Shown here: positions 38,871 through 55,143 of the stretch, piece after piece | How the letters are laid out: each line of letters begins with the position of its first letter | Numbering within the stretch: position 1 is the first letter of the stretch | Source: Diploscapter coronatus | Taxonomy: Eukaryota; Nematoda; Chromadorea; Rhabditida; Rhabditidae | Direction: 5' to 3' | DNA length: 64,000 bases | Assembly (NCBI GenBank): GCA_964036155.1 | Contig: OZ038423.1 | Location: 26,613,249 to 26,677,248, forward strand | Notes under the pieces: model-generated | Databases searched by the model: none | Told to the model about the DNA's origin: nothing | Seen by the model: only the letters and a program-made list of their open reading frames with translations | Translations under genes and position numbers: made by a program

Positions 38871-41163
38871 ATGAAGCCTCCAGAGTACTTAGAAAACAGT
38901 CTAGATGCCAAGGAAGATGCGTTTTTAATGGAAATGGAAATGCAGCCGGAATTTTCCGAATTAGCAGGTTCAAACTATATTTGAGTTTTTTTTTATAAAG
39001 ATCTCATAGAATTACTAGAATAATGAGAGCGTTAGCCCATAATGAACGCAACGTAACTAGAGTGTTAGTAAAATTCTGGGGAATTTTTCATTTGTTGCAT
39101 TAACATTCCCATTTTGTGGTATTCTTTGTACTCTATAATCAATTCTGATATTAATATCTTCATTTAGCTTGAATAATTGGTGCTAAAATATTTATCAGGA
39201 TAAATTATCCTCATTTAGATAGAGAATATTCGCAATTTTCAGATGATAATTCGATGGACACATCGAAAGAAGTGATGATTTATATCTACATGATCGTATT
39301 TATTATTGGAACTCCGGGTTTACATTTCAACTTCTTTCTTTTCAATTTTGAATAATTCAGGGAATATCTGGATCATATACAAGCTATTGAGGGCTAGGTA
39401 TGCTAATTTTTAATTTGGTTAATTTCTTAATGTTCAGACTCTGGACCCGATCTGTCATGCAATTAACAGTCTCCCAACGTTCAAGGATTTTCATTTTCGC
39501 TCTAGCTTGTTCGGATTTAACGCTACTACTAACTCTACCCCTGACTGCGATTTATAATTATTACGGAATGTGGGTGTTTGGGGAAACGGTACGTTTAATT
39601 TTTTTGCTGTAAAAATAGATATTTTTAGATTTGCTACGCCACAATAACCATAGAAATGATCGCTAAATTATTCTCTGTGGTTCTACTAACGGTTATGAGT
39701 CTGGAGCGGTATTTGATCGTCTGTACCAGGTAATTTCTTCAGATTTAGATATGATTTGTCTATAAATTAAAAATTTTTTTGCCATTGCTACCGCTGAAAA
39801 TTGTTTCCTAATATTTTATTCAGATTGAGACATGTCTATAAACCTTACATGGCTATGATACCCTTCACTATCGGGACAATTTTCGGGGTCGCCATACCAT
39901 CAGCCATATATTCAGCTCACCTAACCCATTTCCCCATCACTCATAATGTCGAATCTGGAGGCCAAGTACTTTCTTCTTCAAAAATCAATTTTCAAATATT
40001 TTATTCCAGAACTACTCTGAAATATGGGTGTGTCTACCGGAAATGCCGGATAATGTAATTGCTTTTCTTAAAATATTTTTTATTTATACATTTTAGGTGT
40101 TCAATTTATTCGCTCAATACACGTTTTTCGTCGGATTCGTGATACCGTTTATCATCATGTCTGTTTGCTATCTTCTACTCGTCAATCATGTTCGAGCGAA
40201 GATCAAGTATCGGAAAGGTTGGAAATCTATCTTTTTTGCAGCCTGGAAAGTAGTAGTAGCAGTCGGTACACTGTATATTGCAAAAATAACATGGAATAAT
40301 CTTTCCCTTTACAAACCCAACTCCATTTTGCATATAGTGACGATGCTATGATGCAACTACCTTTTCAAACTTTATTTTGTTCTTTCAAAATAATATTAAT
40401 TTTTAGCTGGGCAGTCTCTATTGTTAGCCAGTAATTCAAAGGCCCCAAAGTACGTTAGCGAAGTTCGGAAGAATATTTGGAAAATCGCGATTTTTCACTT
40501 CGTGTGTTGGGCCCCGTTCTGGATGTTCACCGTAGCGCCGACGTATATTTCTTTGTAAGCGCTTTAATAACTAATAAACTCTTATAACAACGTATTATTG
40601 CATGTAATAGGGCTAGAATAAATAATGCCATTAATCGTTAATTAGTTAATTAATTAACTTAAGGCTGTCAAGTGACTCTGAGCATCCCACGCAACAGACG
40701 CCGATTCTTTCGCCGGTTTGGTACGTACTTTGCTAATCTAGTCTAGTTTATAAATTCGTTAACTTTTATACTAAATTAGTCCTATATTTTAACAGGCCTA
40801 ACTTTCATTCGATTTTGAAAAAACGCTCGATAAACATATGATGTTCTCCTTTTTAGGCATACATATTGTCGACTGTTCGCAAATTGCTTGCCATTCATTA
40901 ACGCGGCGGGTAAGTGACGGAATTTACAACTTATAGTTGTGCTAATTACGTAAATTCTAACATTGTTTACCACTTTAAGTTTTAAGCGAAAATAACTTGC
41001 TTAATGTCAAATTTAGTAAAATTCTGTTTAAAATTTAGAAAATTTAGGTAACTGGATACTATACGCCTTTCTGAACGTCGATATACGCCAATACATCTAC
41101 GAGAGATCGAATCGAAAACAATTGCCCATTCAATTCCAACCGCTTTCAATTTCTGCTCATTAA
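38871..41163 (+). CDS. Rhodopsin-family GPCR, neuropeptide-receptor type
   Basis: Twelve exons: 38871-38967, 39243-39317, 39361-39397, 39438-39588, 39629-39729, 39824-39965, 40010-40054, 40097-40217, 40464-40554, 40664-40720, 40857-40909, 41048-41163; 361 aa. Seven hydrophobic segments. TM1 has GTPGNIWIIY; TM2 has the conserved Asp in ACSDLTLLLTLP; ECL1 has a Trp (MWVFGETICY with the disulphide Cys); TM3 ends SLERYLIVCT (DRY equivalent ~145). TM6 has CWAPFW (~271), and TM7 has LPFINAAGNWILYAFLN. These are peptide-receptor features; the ligand is unknown. It acts at the plasma membrane, probably of neurons, through G proteins. The ATG directly follows TTTTCAG, a possible spliced-leader site. 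The obvious acceptor of exon 9 (40407) is out of frame and meets a stop in the TM6 frame, so I used the one at 40463. It converges with the transporter at 41461; AATAAA at 41370. Confidence 0.83.
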
Positions 41164-41460
41164 ATACGGAGTAAGCCCACTATGATGATTTATTTATATA
41201 ACTTGTATTATATTGTGATTTCTCCCATGCGTTATTATTATCATTTTCATATGATATCCTATCTTGCTCTGATCAAATTTAATAACGAGTATGATTTTGA
41301 CTAAATTGTGATCTCTTCACCATTACCTGTGTAACGATCCATTTATAATCTAGAAAGAAATGACAAAGTAATAAATAAAGGCTAAAGTTTCTTATAAATG
41401 CACTGGATAAATACTTGTAAACGTCACGCGTATATCGGTTAATAAACTAATAGAAAATGC

Positions 41461-43752
41461 CTATAGTTTGGTCTTCTTGATGTATTCGACGCTCGACAAT
41501 TCCGAGCAGCTATTCTTGCGTCCATTTACTCTATGAGCGGTTTCCGGTAGCGGTATAGTAGCCAGTATACAAAGTATGCTGCAGAAAGCGAATACCAGTA
41601 GGTAGAATCCCGGGAAGGTGAATGAATCCTGAATTTTTCCCGGCGAAATAAAGTCTTCGCGGCTTCCTGTATCTGTCATCGATTTTCTTTCTTGTTCCTG
41701 CATTCCGCAATTCCTAACTCCAATGAAGAATGACAGATACCGGAAGCTGTTTTTGCTAGAAATACCAAGTCTGAAACGTGGGGCGATGCCATTGCGCCGA
41801 GGTTGGACAGTGTAACGCAGATTCCGACGCAAATACTCCGACAGGAGGTCGAGAAGATCTCCGACCCGTAGACGAAGCAGCACATGAACGCGGAAGCGAA
41901 CGAGAACTTGGCGATCAGCCAAACGATCAGGAATGCGACATTGGAATCAGCTAAAGTTGATGATTCGTGGGGAAAAATCCGACTAGAGTCAGAATTTCTA
42001 ACCGGACTCCGCACCAATGTCGGGATTACCTACCATATCTCTGTGTGAAAAACATCCCCAGTAGACTGAGGAATCCAATAAAATGCACTATCATCACAGT
42101 GGGCTTCCGGCCAAGTCTGGAATTTTAAAGTTTTTTTTTCTGAAACTACTGAAAACTACTTGTCCAAAAATATCGGCAGTATGGCGTAGCAAACAATTTC
42201 GACTACGCCGGTGAAGATGTACCCCAGGTGGCAGTTATCCTTAATGATCCCTGTTCCGGCTATTGATAATTGGCTGTAGCCCATAAAGTCGACTAAACTT
42301 TCAAAATATCGACTTTAAAAATATCGCTTTTTCTGACCTATCCACAAAATGGATTCCATCGCTACGCACAACATGGTGTACTTGTCTCTCAGCAGATTCT
42401 TTATCTGAAGAAATTTTCTTGCCAAAAATGAGAACTAAGTTCTCATCCACCTGGGCCATGAAGGACTCTTCTTCCATGTCTCTTTCCGAGCAATTCTCCA
42501 TGATGATTTGTTTTGCGTTGACGGTAATCTTCTTCTTGGCAGACTTATTGGCCGCGTTTATCCACTTTTGGACCTCGGACTCCTTTCCGCGGACGACTAA
42601 CCAAGATATGCTCTCCGGTAATGTACTGGAAGAAATTTTTTAGAGGAATTATCTGAAGAATTTATAATGACGATCTGACGTGAGATGTAGCAAAAGAGAT
42701 ACGCGAAAATAAGAGGAACTGACTATCAAAAGAAATTTTGTTATAGGTAAGAAATGTCCGGAATTCTTACAATAGTATGATAACTCCGAAGATAAGTGCT
42801 GGAATCGAAGTCAGTAACTGCATACCTCTCCAATGAGGCCAGATTAGAGCCATGGGAGTTATGGCGCAGTATCCTGGAGTCAAAATACTTCGACTTTCAA
42901 AAACACTCAGAAATGCCTACCTAAAACCCATGCTAACCCCAAAATGAATGAATATGTCGCATGTGATTTGGTCGGCAGACATTCAATAGCCATGACCCAG
43001 TTGATCACGGTCAAGGCCTAAAATTTTGTTTAAAAATTCAAATATTCATTCGTAAAAGTTCCCCCTCCTTAATTAATGCAAGTGACTTGTAAACGTAGTA
43101 TCCAGAGAGGCGGATACCGTTAGCGAGTAAACGCCGTGAAAAATTTACATTGAAGAAGGACCCCTGTAGAAATCGAGACACCAAGAATAAACAGTAATTC
43201 GGGGCTAGCGCTCCCAGGCTGCCGAAAAGACCCGACATAATCAGGCTCCATACTATTATTGGTCTTCTTCCGAGTCTAAACTCGATAAGTTTCACCTTAA
43301 AAGGTAAAAAATTCACTACCGGTCCGCCATCGTACTGTAAACCTGACCCAGGCACAGGTTGCCGAAGAAAAATGCCGATGTCGTCATTTCATTTAAGAAA
43401 CCGCTAGTTATATTGAACTTAAAATCCTGTATAATTTTTAAGGTTTCGAACAATCACATGATCCCCGACGGTGACAAATTCCGGCCCGCAAGATGGTCTG
43501 GCGTTTAGATATGATGGACTCATCGTGGTGAGGCCCGACAAGGTCCATAGAAAGCACATGGACAGAGCGATGAAGAGGGAGCGGGATGAGACTCTAAGAT
43601 TAGAACTATTAGAAGATCCATTCTTGCGGAGTAATAAAATAGCAGACCAGAACTTATGTTTTGGTACATAAAAGTTTTTAAACTTACGGTCCAATATCGC
43701 TCAGAACCTTATCAAGCTTCGCGTCACTTCTGTCATCTCTGTCGAGTAGCAT
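41461..43752 (-). CDS. MFS transporter, SLC22/organic-ion-transporter type
   Basis: 516 aa, eleven exons in phase: 43752-43688, 43593-43458, 43426-43320, 43275-43095, 43017-42921, 42873-42771, 42625-42338, 42297-42160, 42116-42034, 41950-41766, 41628-41461. The N-terminus LDKVLSDIGP is the SLC22 opening. TTSAFFFGNLCLGQVYSTMADRLGRRP covers TM2 and the MFS loop 2-3 motif. LPESISWLVVRGK follows TM6, then a long cytosolic loop, LGRKPT in loop 8-9, and LPETAH after TM12. It should move small organic ions across the plasma membrane; the substrate is unknown. Intron 2 is only 31 nt in this model (49 nt if an upstream GT is used), so the sequence around residues 60-67 is uncertain. It converges with the GPCR gene. 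Confidence 0.87.
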
Positions 43753-44227
43753 TCTTTGAGCAAGTAAACTTTAACAAGTAAAAAAATTAGTTCATACTCA
43801 AATAATAGCCATCTGAAATGAATTTCAGACTAAACATAAAAAATCACTATATGATTGAACGTCTGAAAAATTCACATGAATGAACAAAATAAATGTTATG
43901 CAGCGAAGAAAACAGGCCAAAATTGAAGAAACACCATACTGCACAGGAAATTGGCTAAATAAAGAATAAATTTTTAAGATCGGGGGATGATAGCAGCTAA
44001 TTATACATGATGTTATAGAACGGAATCTAGAACATACATAGGGTACAGTGGAAGTACCAATAAGATCAAAGAAAAATAAAAATGAATAGGAAAAAATAGG
44101 GAATCACCTGCGTGCAAATGAATCATAAGACTCAGTAGGGTGAAAAATGCGCAAGGCAAACATTTCAGTTTAATTGAATACATCAATTCCTGACCTTTGT
44201 TATGGTCAAGTTAAAAAATCAAAAATA

Positions 44228-44730
44228 CACCGCGTTTCCCCGCTAACAGTCAAGGAAGGAGTATAGTGTTGAAGGGGCAGGGACGCAGAGTTTTTTTTGG
44301 ACGGAGGGCATCAACGTTGTGAGCGTTATTTTGCGGATAAACACCATACGACGAGCTCGCTTTCAAACTCTTTCTCGATTTCCTTCTAATTTTTTTCGTA
44401 ATTATCCTCATTTTCGGCACAATTTTGTGCATTTCATTCAAGAATTAACTAGTGTGAATGAAATTAATGGCTTTCATGGCTGTTTTCTTGAAAAATGCAC
44501 GAAATTGGAAATATTTCAAGTTATAAGCAGCATTGCAAAATTTTGGGTAGGAATGAAATCGAAGCATGAGAAAGATTAGAAATTAGTCAAATTATCCGAA
44601 ATTCGGGAAAAAATAAAGAAAATTCGAAAATGAAGGGAAATTCATGGGCGCAAGTGTAAAAAGGCGTAAACACCGAGTGAAAAGGCTAGAGCGCCAGAGA
44701 AATGGAGGCTGTTAGCGGGGAAACGCGGTG
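44228..44730. mobile_element. MITE with 22-bp perfect TIRs
   Basis: The 22 bases at 44228-44249 (starting CACCGCGTTT, ending GCTAACAG) are exactly inverted at 44709-44730. The element is 503 bp, with no coding capacity and no clean target duplication (flanks AAATA / AATAG). Confidence 0.75.
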
Positions 44731-45464
44731 AATAGAAAGGGTTGCAAAATTGTTCAAACGTTAGAAAGAATGCATTTTAATCGGAATACGAACCATAAAC
44801 CGATCTTTAACTCTGTAGATCGAATAAGTGAGTTATTATTCAGGCAACAATTTTTACGAGTTGATCAAACCCTCAACAATTTTTCCTGTTCTATTTCATT
44901 TTTGCCTCATCACAAGTCCCAAATATCTTTTGCTTTAATTGCCTGTCTGAACGTGTAGATTCATCCGTTAATCTTCATTTTTCTCTGTCAATATTTTCAG
45001 TTTTTAAAAACCCGATGTAATTCTTCCGAGCAACTAAGATTTTTTGGCAGATGATTAAAAGTTTGATATTGCAAATTTCGATATTATGGGTTATTTCAAT
45101 ATTAGAGCAGGGAAGTATTATTTTGGGTAAATGTTCCGAAAAATTTAGTGTAATGACGCAAACTCAGGCCGTACTTTAGAGAAAAATCGTGCACCGCTCA
45201 CGTAATCTTGCTATAACGGAGTTGACATGGTTGGAGTCTTGATTTCGAGTTTCTGCTCGACCAAACATGATCAGAGAACTATCGAATTTAATAAACACGG
45301 ACTTACTTCGAGGAAAAAATTTAAGAAAAATTAGCCAAAATACGAAATAGCAGAACTCTTTATCATACTATCACAACGTTACATGGCTCCCCTTTTCACT
45401 TTTCTCATTTTTCTCTGCGTCTCTCGGCGAGAGAGATAAAATTCGTCATAAAGTGGCTCATTGG

Positions 45465-45700
45465 CCTATAGTGTAGTGGTAGTGTGCTTATTTTTGCAAG
45501 TTACGCTAAAGGCGAGAGGGGTTGGGGGATCGACTCTCGGTGGGGTAAAAATTTTTGCCAAAAATCGCTCGACTATTGCACACGAGTTTATCCTCGGGGT
45601 GGGCCCACTAGTCCTGTGTGGCTAGGATAGGTCGACTGGTCCCATTATGGACTGAGAGTAGCCGAGCCCACCCAATGGGAGGACTAGAAAAAAAAAACCA
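45465..45700 (+). mobile_element. tRNA-derived SINE candidate
   Basis: The head 45465-45555 has an A-box-like TAGTGTAGTGGT and a B-box-like GATCGACTC at tRNA-like spacing. It does not fold as a normal tRNA that I can draw (no clear acceptor stem or anticodon arm). A GC-rich body follows, then a run of A at ~45690. GC content contrasts sharply with the surroundings. Confidence 0.45.
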
Positions 45701-46554
45701 GCGTCACGGATAGGGCCCGCGTCGGTGAGTAAGAGGAAATGCAAGATTTTAAATTTTATGTTTCTCAGTCATTGACAAGTTCTATATTGAATTTTGAACA
45801 AAATTAAACATTTTTATTCACTAATTTGGATAAAAAAAAACAATCCAAAAACGATTTGATTAGAGATAATTATTTTTTAGATCGAAGAATTGTTTATCAA
45901 TTGTCGCGAATATCAATAAAGAATACTGAAACTTTACATAAAATATCGCGACAATTGAAATAAAATGATCATTTCTGGACTTTCATGCAAAGAGAAATAT
46001 TTCAAGGGGTTTCTGACAATTTCATGAAATTCTAAAGGAAATTTCACAGCATTTTGAAAAAAGAGCTCAACAAATTTACATAACAACTGATTAAAATAGC
46101 CAATCAAATTTTCAATTGGATGTTTTTGAAGCAAAAATCGAATATAATTAACAAATTTTACCTGGGAAAAAGCGGCCACAGCGAACGAAACCCTGTCAAA
46201 GTAATCCGAGAAAATCCTGAAAATTAGCACATCTTTAACCTCGGATTATTTAAGATTTTTCTCAAAAAATTAAAGTTGAAGATAATTATCTTTTCACAAA
46301 ACGTTTAGAAACAAAAAAAAAACTCTAATAAAATTCTGCCCACCTTTGAGATGCAGCGAATGGTTCGACGGGCGCCCAGAATCCTTAGTTGATGATCTGA
46401 ATATCTGCTGATTAATATTCGGATAAAATTAAATAAAAAACGTGAAAGATAACGCGAATATCGACAAAAATTGAAAAAATGGGCCAAAAGGGCCTAAAAT
46501 AGCCGACGACTACGGTTGTTCCCTCGTCGGGAGAAAAGAAAAAAAGAAAAGTCT

Positions 46555-46725
46555 GCGTCTCCTCATTTCACGCGCTATTTCTTTTCTTATTTTCTCCTCA
46601 TTTCACGTACTATTTTGTTTTCTTATTTTCTCCTCATTTTGCGTACTATTTTGTTTTCTTCTTTTCTCTTCATATCGCGCGCTATCTCCTTTCTTATTTT
46701 CTCCCCACTTTGTGCGTTATTTTTT
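46555..46725. repeat. Tandem repeat, ~36-bp period, about five copies
   Basis: The unit is CTTATTTTCTCCTCATTTCAC plus GTACTATTTTGTTTT, with drift. A plus-strand frame through it repeats a 12-residue hydrophobic word, which is a by-product of the period. Confidence 0.7.
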
Positions 46726-47281
46726 CGCTGCTCGCGCGTTGTTTATACCGTGAAAAGGGAGCCATGTAACGTTGTGACTATTTCATATGAAGTTGACTTA
46801 ATGCTTAACAAATTTCCTTTAAAAATCTAATTTTCCACATTTTAAATTAAAAAGACATCGATTTAATCTAGTGGATTAATGAAATCCTCATAAATCATGA
46901 AAATTTATTGGTGGTTTTGAAAAATCAACTGTTCTGCGTGAAATCTTTTAACCCAGAGACCAAAATGCGTATCCCACCCATATTTCCCTAAAGATTGCCG
47001 TATACGGTATTTAAAGATAGGCTAAATCGAAAACAGAACGGACAAAGGCCATGTTTGCGCTTGTACCTTTTGAAAATTGAGATGCACTTAAACTCTCTTA
47101 CCAGCAAAAATAATTTTCTTGGCATTTTCTTCTTGGATGTTGACCGTTTAACCGTATCTACCGACCAAAATACGAAGTAATCTTGTTACTCTACATCCTT
47201 ACCTGATCTATGTTGAAGGATACAACATTTGTATCAAACCTCGACAGATTGCCAGTCATGTTGGGAGCAAGCAAATAAGGC

Positions 47282-47399
47282 TCATAGAAAAAGACATCGG
47301 GATACCGGAATACCAATTAGAAAGAACATCGGTTTTTTTTCTTTTCTTCTCTTGCCTCCTCATACTATTTCTTAGAAAAACCGATGTCTTTTTCCATGA
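47282..47399. repeat. 118-bp foldback element
   Basis: 19-bp ends TCATAGAAAAAGACATCGG (47282-47300) and CCGATGTCTTTTTCCATGA (47381-47399) are inverted with one mismatch. A third copy of the core (ACATCGG) lies in the middle. Confidence 0.6.
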
Positions 47400-47916
47400 A
47401 CCGTAAATAATACCCTAACTATAAAATGTATCAGAACTCATTTTTTCAAGCAAGAAGAAAAGTAAGGATAAAATTCTTTATTGGAATGAAATGACCTATT
47501 AAAAATTTGGATTATTCATAGCTTCTACTCGAATTCTAATTATTATGTATATATTTGGACTATGAATTATAAATTTTGATATTATGAGCAAAATTGTGCA
47601 TATGAAAACTACATCATTTTGATGGAAATGTTAAAAATCAACTAGAGACTTGAAAGATTTTGTACCCGTAAATTTGGAAACGAACGAATACTCAAACACG
47701 GCAGTTTTAGTCACGTAAATATACTCCTCTTAAAAATTCAAAAGAAAAATCTTATCAAAGTGAATATCGAGTGAAAAATCAAGGTATTTATCGAAGAATC
47801 ATAAATTTTATCAAAGTTTTAGCGAACAATGTGGATATGTATGAGTTTGTAGCCAATTGCAAATTCATTGGAAATCAACTTAAAATGCCATACCTATTAT
47901 TCTCAGACAAGGAGTT

Positions 47917-51596
<3,680 letters not shown>

Positions 51597-54500
51597 CGCG
51601 GGAAGTCACAGGAAAAATGCCAGAAATTGGCGGGTCTTTGAAGATTCGGCCACTACTCAATCAAATGTTCTTCCTAAAGCAATAGAATTAAATCTGAAAA
51701 TCGAAAATCTATCTCAAACGAGCATAAAATTGCACGTGAAACGAAATAATCCAGAATGAGGCAAAAGTTTCATATTTTCGTGTTCAGGAGCGCTGAAGAA
51801 AAAACGATCACGAGCGATTGTTCGTCGATATGACGTAAGAAAGGATTGTTGTCGGGCAGAGATTTTGGCTCAGAGAACTCTGACAGACTATGAACAAATT
51901 TTAGCCTTAATCAGTTTTAACTTGAAAAATCGCTTTCTGATTTCTCCGAGGGTAATTTTTGGCTGTGAATATGTAGATTTGCTGGTGAAAATGAGTGGTT
52001 GGCCTCAAATTGTTTGTTATTTGGTATAGTGCTGCTCTGCCTTGTCTGCCTGCTCGAATGGAGCTGCTTGAGGCAGGAAACGAGAGGTTCAGCTCGATTT
52101 CTCATTTTTCGCGTCTAAAAATTCTCCGCAGCTCTTCTTGGCATCTTTCAACCTACTATTTCCATGAATTCCTGCATCTTTTCGGTACTCCAAATTTGTC
52201 ATCATATTTCTTTCGGCTAATTCTCTCGCACATTATTTCCATATATCGCACAAGAAAGGAGCCGCTCTTTTAGAATGGTTAGAGATCTTTTCCTTCTGCG
52301 TCTCTGGTGTTTTTATATAGCTAAAGGGTAAAAGGATACTCAATAGTATTAGCGTCAAGAATCTGCCGTCGTTAAGGGAAAACCCCGACATGTAGAGTAG
52401 AAATAAATAGTAGGAGATGCAAGAAACTCTGAATCATGTAAAGCATATTTAAAGACCTAGCATTCTTGCATAAATAGTGTAGTAGTGGCGGCTTGGAGCT
52501 TCATCTTACAGAAAAGTGTTCTGGGTTGAGATCATAACATTGTGGAAATTTTGGCAGGCAAGTGAAAATTTTCTGGAATTTTGCCTGAAATATATGAGAG
52601 TTCTCTCAAGAAAAATCGGAACGCGTCTCAAGCCGGAAAAAGATTCAAGAAAATGTGCGTCGTCGTAACCTGAACCCGCGAAAAATAAACGCAACAAACT
52701 CGGGCCGTGTGGCATTCTTTCTTTCCTATGGCAGTTTTTCTTGAGCACTACATTTCACGCGACTCTCGCACGCAGTCAGTGAGGCAGTTTCTCAGAATAG
52801 CTAACGAACAGAAGTTTGGCGAGGTGATGCAAATTCAGACGATGTGATAGGGTATTCTTGCATAAAAAGAAGCATAACTTTGGCATTTTGGGGTGAAAGG
52901 TCATATTTGAGGCATCGGGTATGGTCATTTGAAGCTTAACGAAAGTGTCCTAATTGTGATAGTGAATTGTTATTTTCTAAAATGATGAATTTAAAAAAAG
53001 TCAAATAAAAAAGAATTAAATGATCAAATGCCAAATACGGGTGAATTCTCTGGAAAAAATTTCGATTATGGGATATTGCAGAGATTCAGACACTAGGGCT
53101 ATAGGGCTAGAGATAGCTGCGATTTAGGAGAGCCTTCGAAGGGGGCAGGGCTGAGATGCCCCTCTCGGGGGTAGAGTAGTCACAGAAATCCAACACCTTC
53201 AAAGAGCGCGATTCGCATACGAGACAGAGTCAAACGATAGAGAATTAAGTTAAGATAAAGATTAGGGCAAAGACGCAGAGCGGAATCACTAGAATATGTG
53301 TAATCTGACGGTCACTCGGAGAAGAAACATCGAATATTAAAGGGCCTCTTAATAATTCATTGAGACACCACCATCGTCATTAAATACAAAACTCACCAGT
53401 TTTATACCTTTCCGATTTTTACAAAAATCTATTCTTTTACATACTATATGCCACGAAGTCACAAACTTCTTTAAAATGCATATTCTAGGGTGGTCTGGAA
53501 AGAAATATAATTTTGTGCGATAAATTGCATGTTTTCGATTAACTTCTAAAGAGCGTCGAGAATTGATGCAGATGTATTTAAAGAATAGTGGCGTTTATCT
53601 TCCAAATCTCATTTCGACATTTAGAATTGGAGTTCAAGTTACGAGTACAATCTGACAAGTGAAAGATTATCAATATGGGAATTTCAAAACGTATAAAGTA
53701 GAGCTGGGAAAGTTGTAAAGTTTCAAAAGTCTCCAGGATTCTGTCCGACTTTAAAAAAATCATTGGGATAGATAGGATGATAGGAGGCGATTGTAAATTT
53801 GACAAGAGTGAAGATTGTGAGTATTTAAATTTTTGACTACTTCGATAAGAAATAAAATATAAGACTTAAAAAATCTATGAGATTGTGTCTATCATACAAT
53901 TTTGGAAATAGTAACGAAGACGAGCTTGGAAATTTCCTTCTTAGAGATTATTAAAAAAACGACTTCAAGGCATAAACTTCTTTAAGAAATATCATAAAGT
54001 TTAAGAAATCTGCAATAACAATTTGCAGGACCCTTCTATTTTAACAATCATTGTGATAGGTTGGATGAAGTGAAGGTAGGTATTGAGATAAAAAAAAAAC
54101 TCATCTGTGCTTCTTCCCCAACGGGTTGATGGCCAATAGTATAGAGGAAGAGAGGAGGTAGAGGGAGAAGGGCTAAGGCTCATCCTCTTTTCTGCACGAG
54201 AGAAAGAGAGCGGATAACGTCCCGCATTGATCCAGTGCTTTCTCATTCCGCTCTGAGCTCGCTTCTTTGACTCTTCTTCTTCTTAGTTTCGCCCTGCTGC
54301 ATCTCGCCTTTCTGCCTTATAGGGGGTGCTTTGAAAATAGTGAAACACTCCCGATAACCTACTCTCTTTAAATACTACTAAGCAGTAAAAACCCAAATTT
54401 CCATGGAAAAAAACAACTTCTAGTCTTGCATGAATACATTATATTTTAAAAACTAGCTAAAATTCATGGTAAAATATGAAACACAAGGTTTTTTAAAAGT

Positions 54501-55143
54501 CAAGAAAATGCCTGAACTTTTGGCGCACCATGCGTGCATAAGCTCATTTCCCTTCCTTTTCTCCTCTTCTCATTGCTAATCCAATTCGGTGGGTGCCTTT
54601 GCCCCGCCGAATTTCGTGTTCCAAATGTGTGCCCTGCCCATGGTTTGCCCTTGGCACGCGCTTTTGACTTTTTGAATTCGTCCGAAACTGAGAAGGATTA
54701 TGAAAGTAAATTCCATAAATTAAGCAAGAATAATCCAGATTCGAAACGTCTAAATTTAGAGACATTTTGAAACTTATTTCTGATACGAGATTTCTTTGTA
54801 AAAAGAAAATGTTTTCAAAACTCGATTAAAATTGTTTTGTGAATAAATTTTGTATCTTATGTATTATGAGTTCATTAGAAAAATAAATTTTCGAATACGA
54901 AGATACAAATATCCAAAGAAGATTATATACGGAGTAGAACGCAGAATCGGAGATTTATCTATGTCGAAGCAGGGAATTTTGGCGATTCACAGATAAAAAT
55001 AACTTCCTGCGGCGTGAAAAAGTTGAGAAAGAACATGTTTATAAGAAAAAGTAGATTTGAACGAAGAAGTAGTTTCTATTAGGAAGAAAATCTCAAATTC
55101 CAGCAATTCCATAAAATTCGAATGTGTTTAAAAATATCGATAT
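51597..55143. other. Upstream region of the Shal gene, no gene seen
   Basis: Purine/pyrimidine-skewed, AT-rich sequence. Open frames at 51995-52273, 52506-52748, 53578-53805 and 54001-54246 have no ATG context, splice partners or recognisable motifs. The Shal promoter should lie near 51600-52300. Confidence 0.5.

Larger units (their letters stand above)
45371..46777. mobile_element. 1.4-kb TIR element containing a SINE candidate
   Basis: The ends TCACAACGTTACATGGCTCC... (45371-45399) and the inverse at 46750-46777 match except for one extra C on the left. Both are flanked by CTA (45368-45370 and 46778-46780), a possible 3-bp target duplication. No transposase. The interior carries a tRNA-like segment and a 36-bp tandem repeat. 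Confidence 0.6.
43753..47916. other. Repeat-rich gap, no gene seen
   Basis: 4.2 kb between the 5' end of the MFS gene and the 3' end of the Shal gene. It holds at least three inverted-repeat elements (listed separately), a SINE candidate and a 36-bp tandem repeat. The long open frame at 47771-48340 (+) is a shadow of the Shal C-terminal exons. Confidence 0.6.

Noticed and set aside
41640..41765. Possible extra MFS exon (KNSFRYLSFFIG or QLPVSVIL frames)
   Set aside because: No version joins in phase on both sides, whereas direct joining of 41766 to 41628 does and gives a normal TM11-TM12 loop.
45465..45555. Functional tRNA gene
   Set aside because: A and B boxes are present, but I cannot draw an acceptor stem or anticodon arm; treated as a SINE head.
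54534..54770. Frame resembling a short secreted protein
   Set aside because: It begins at GTG with no in-frame ATG. The nearby ATGs open other frames, and there is no homology.
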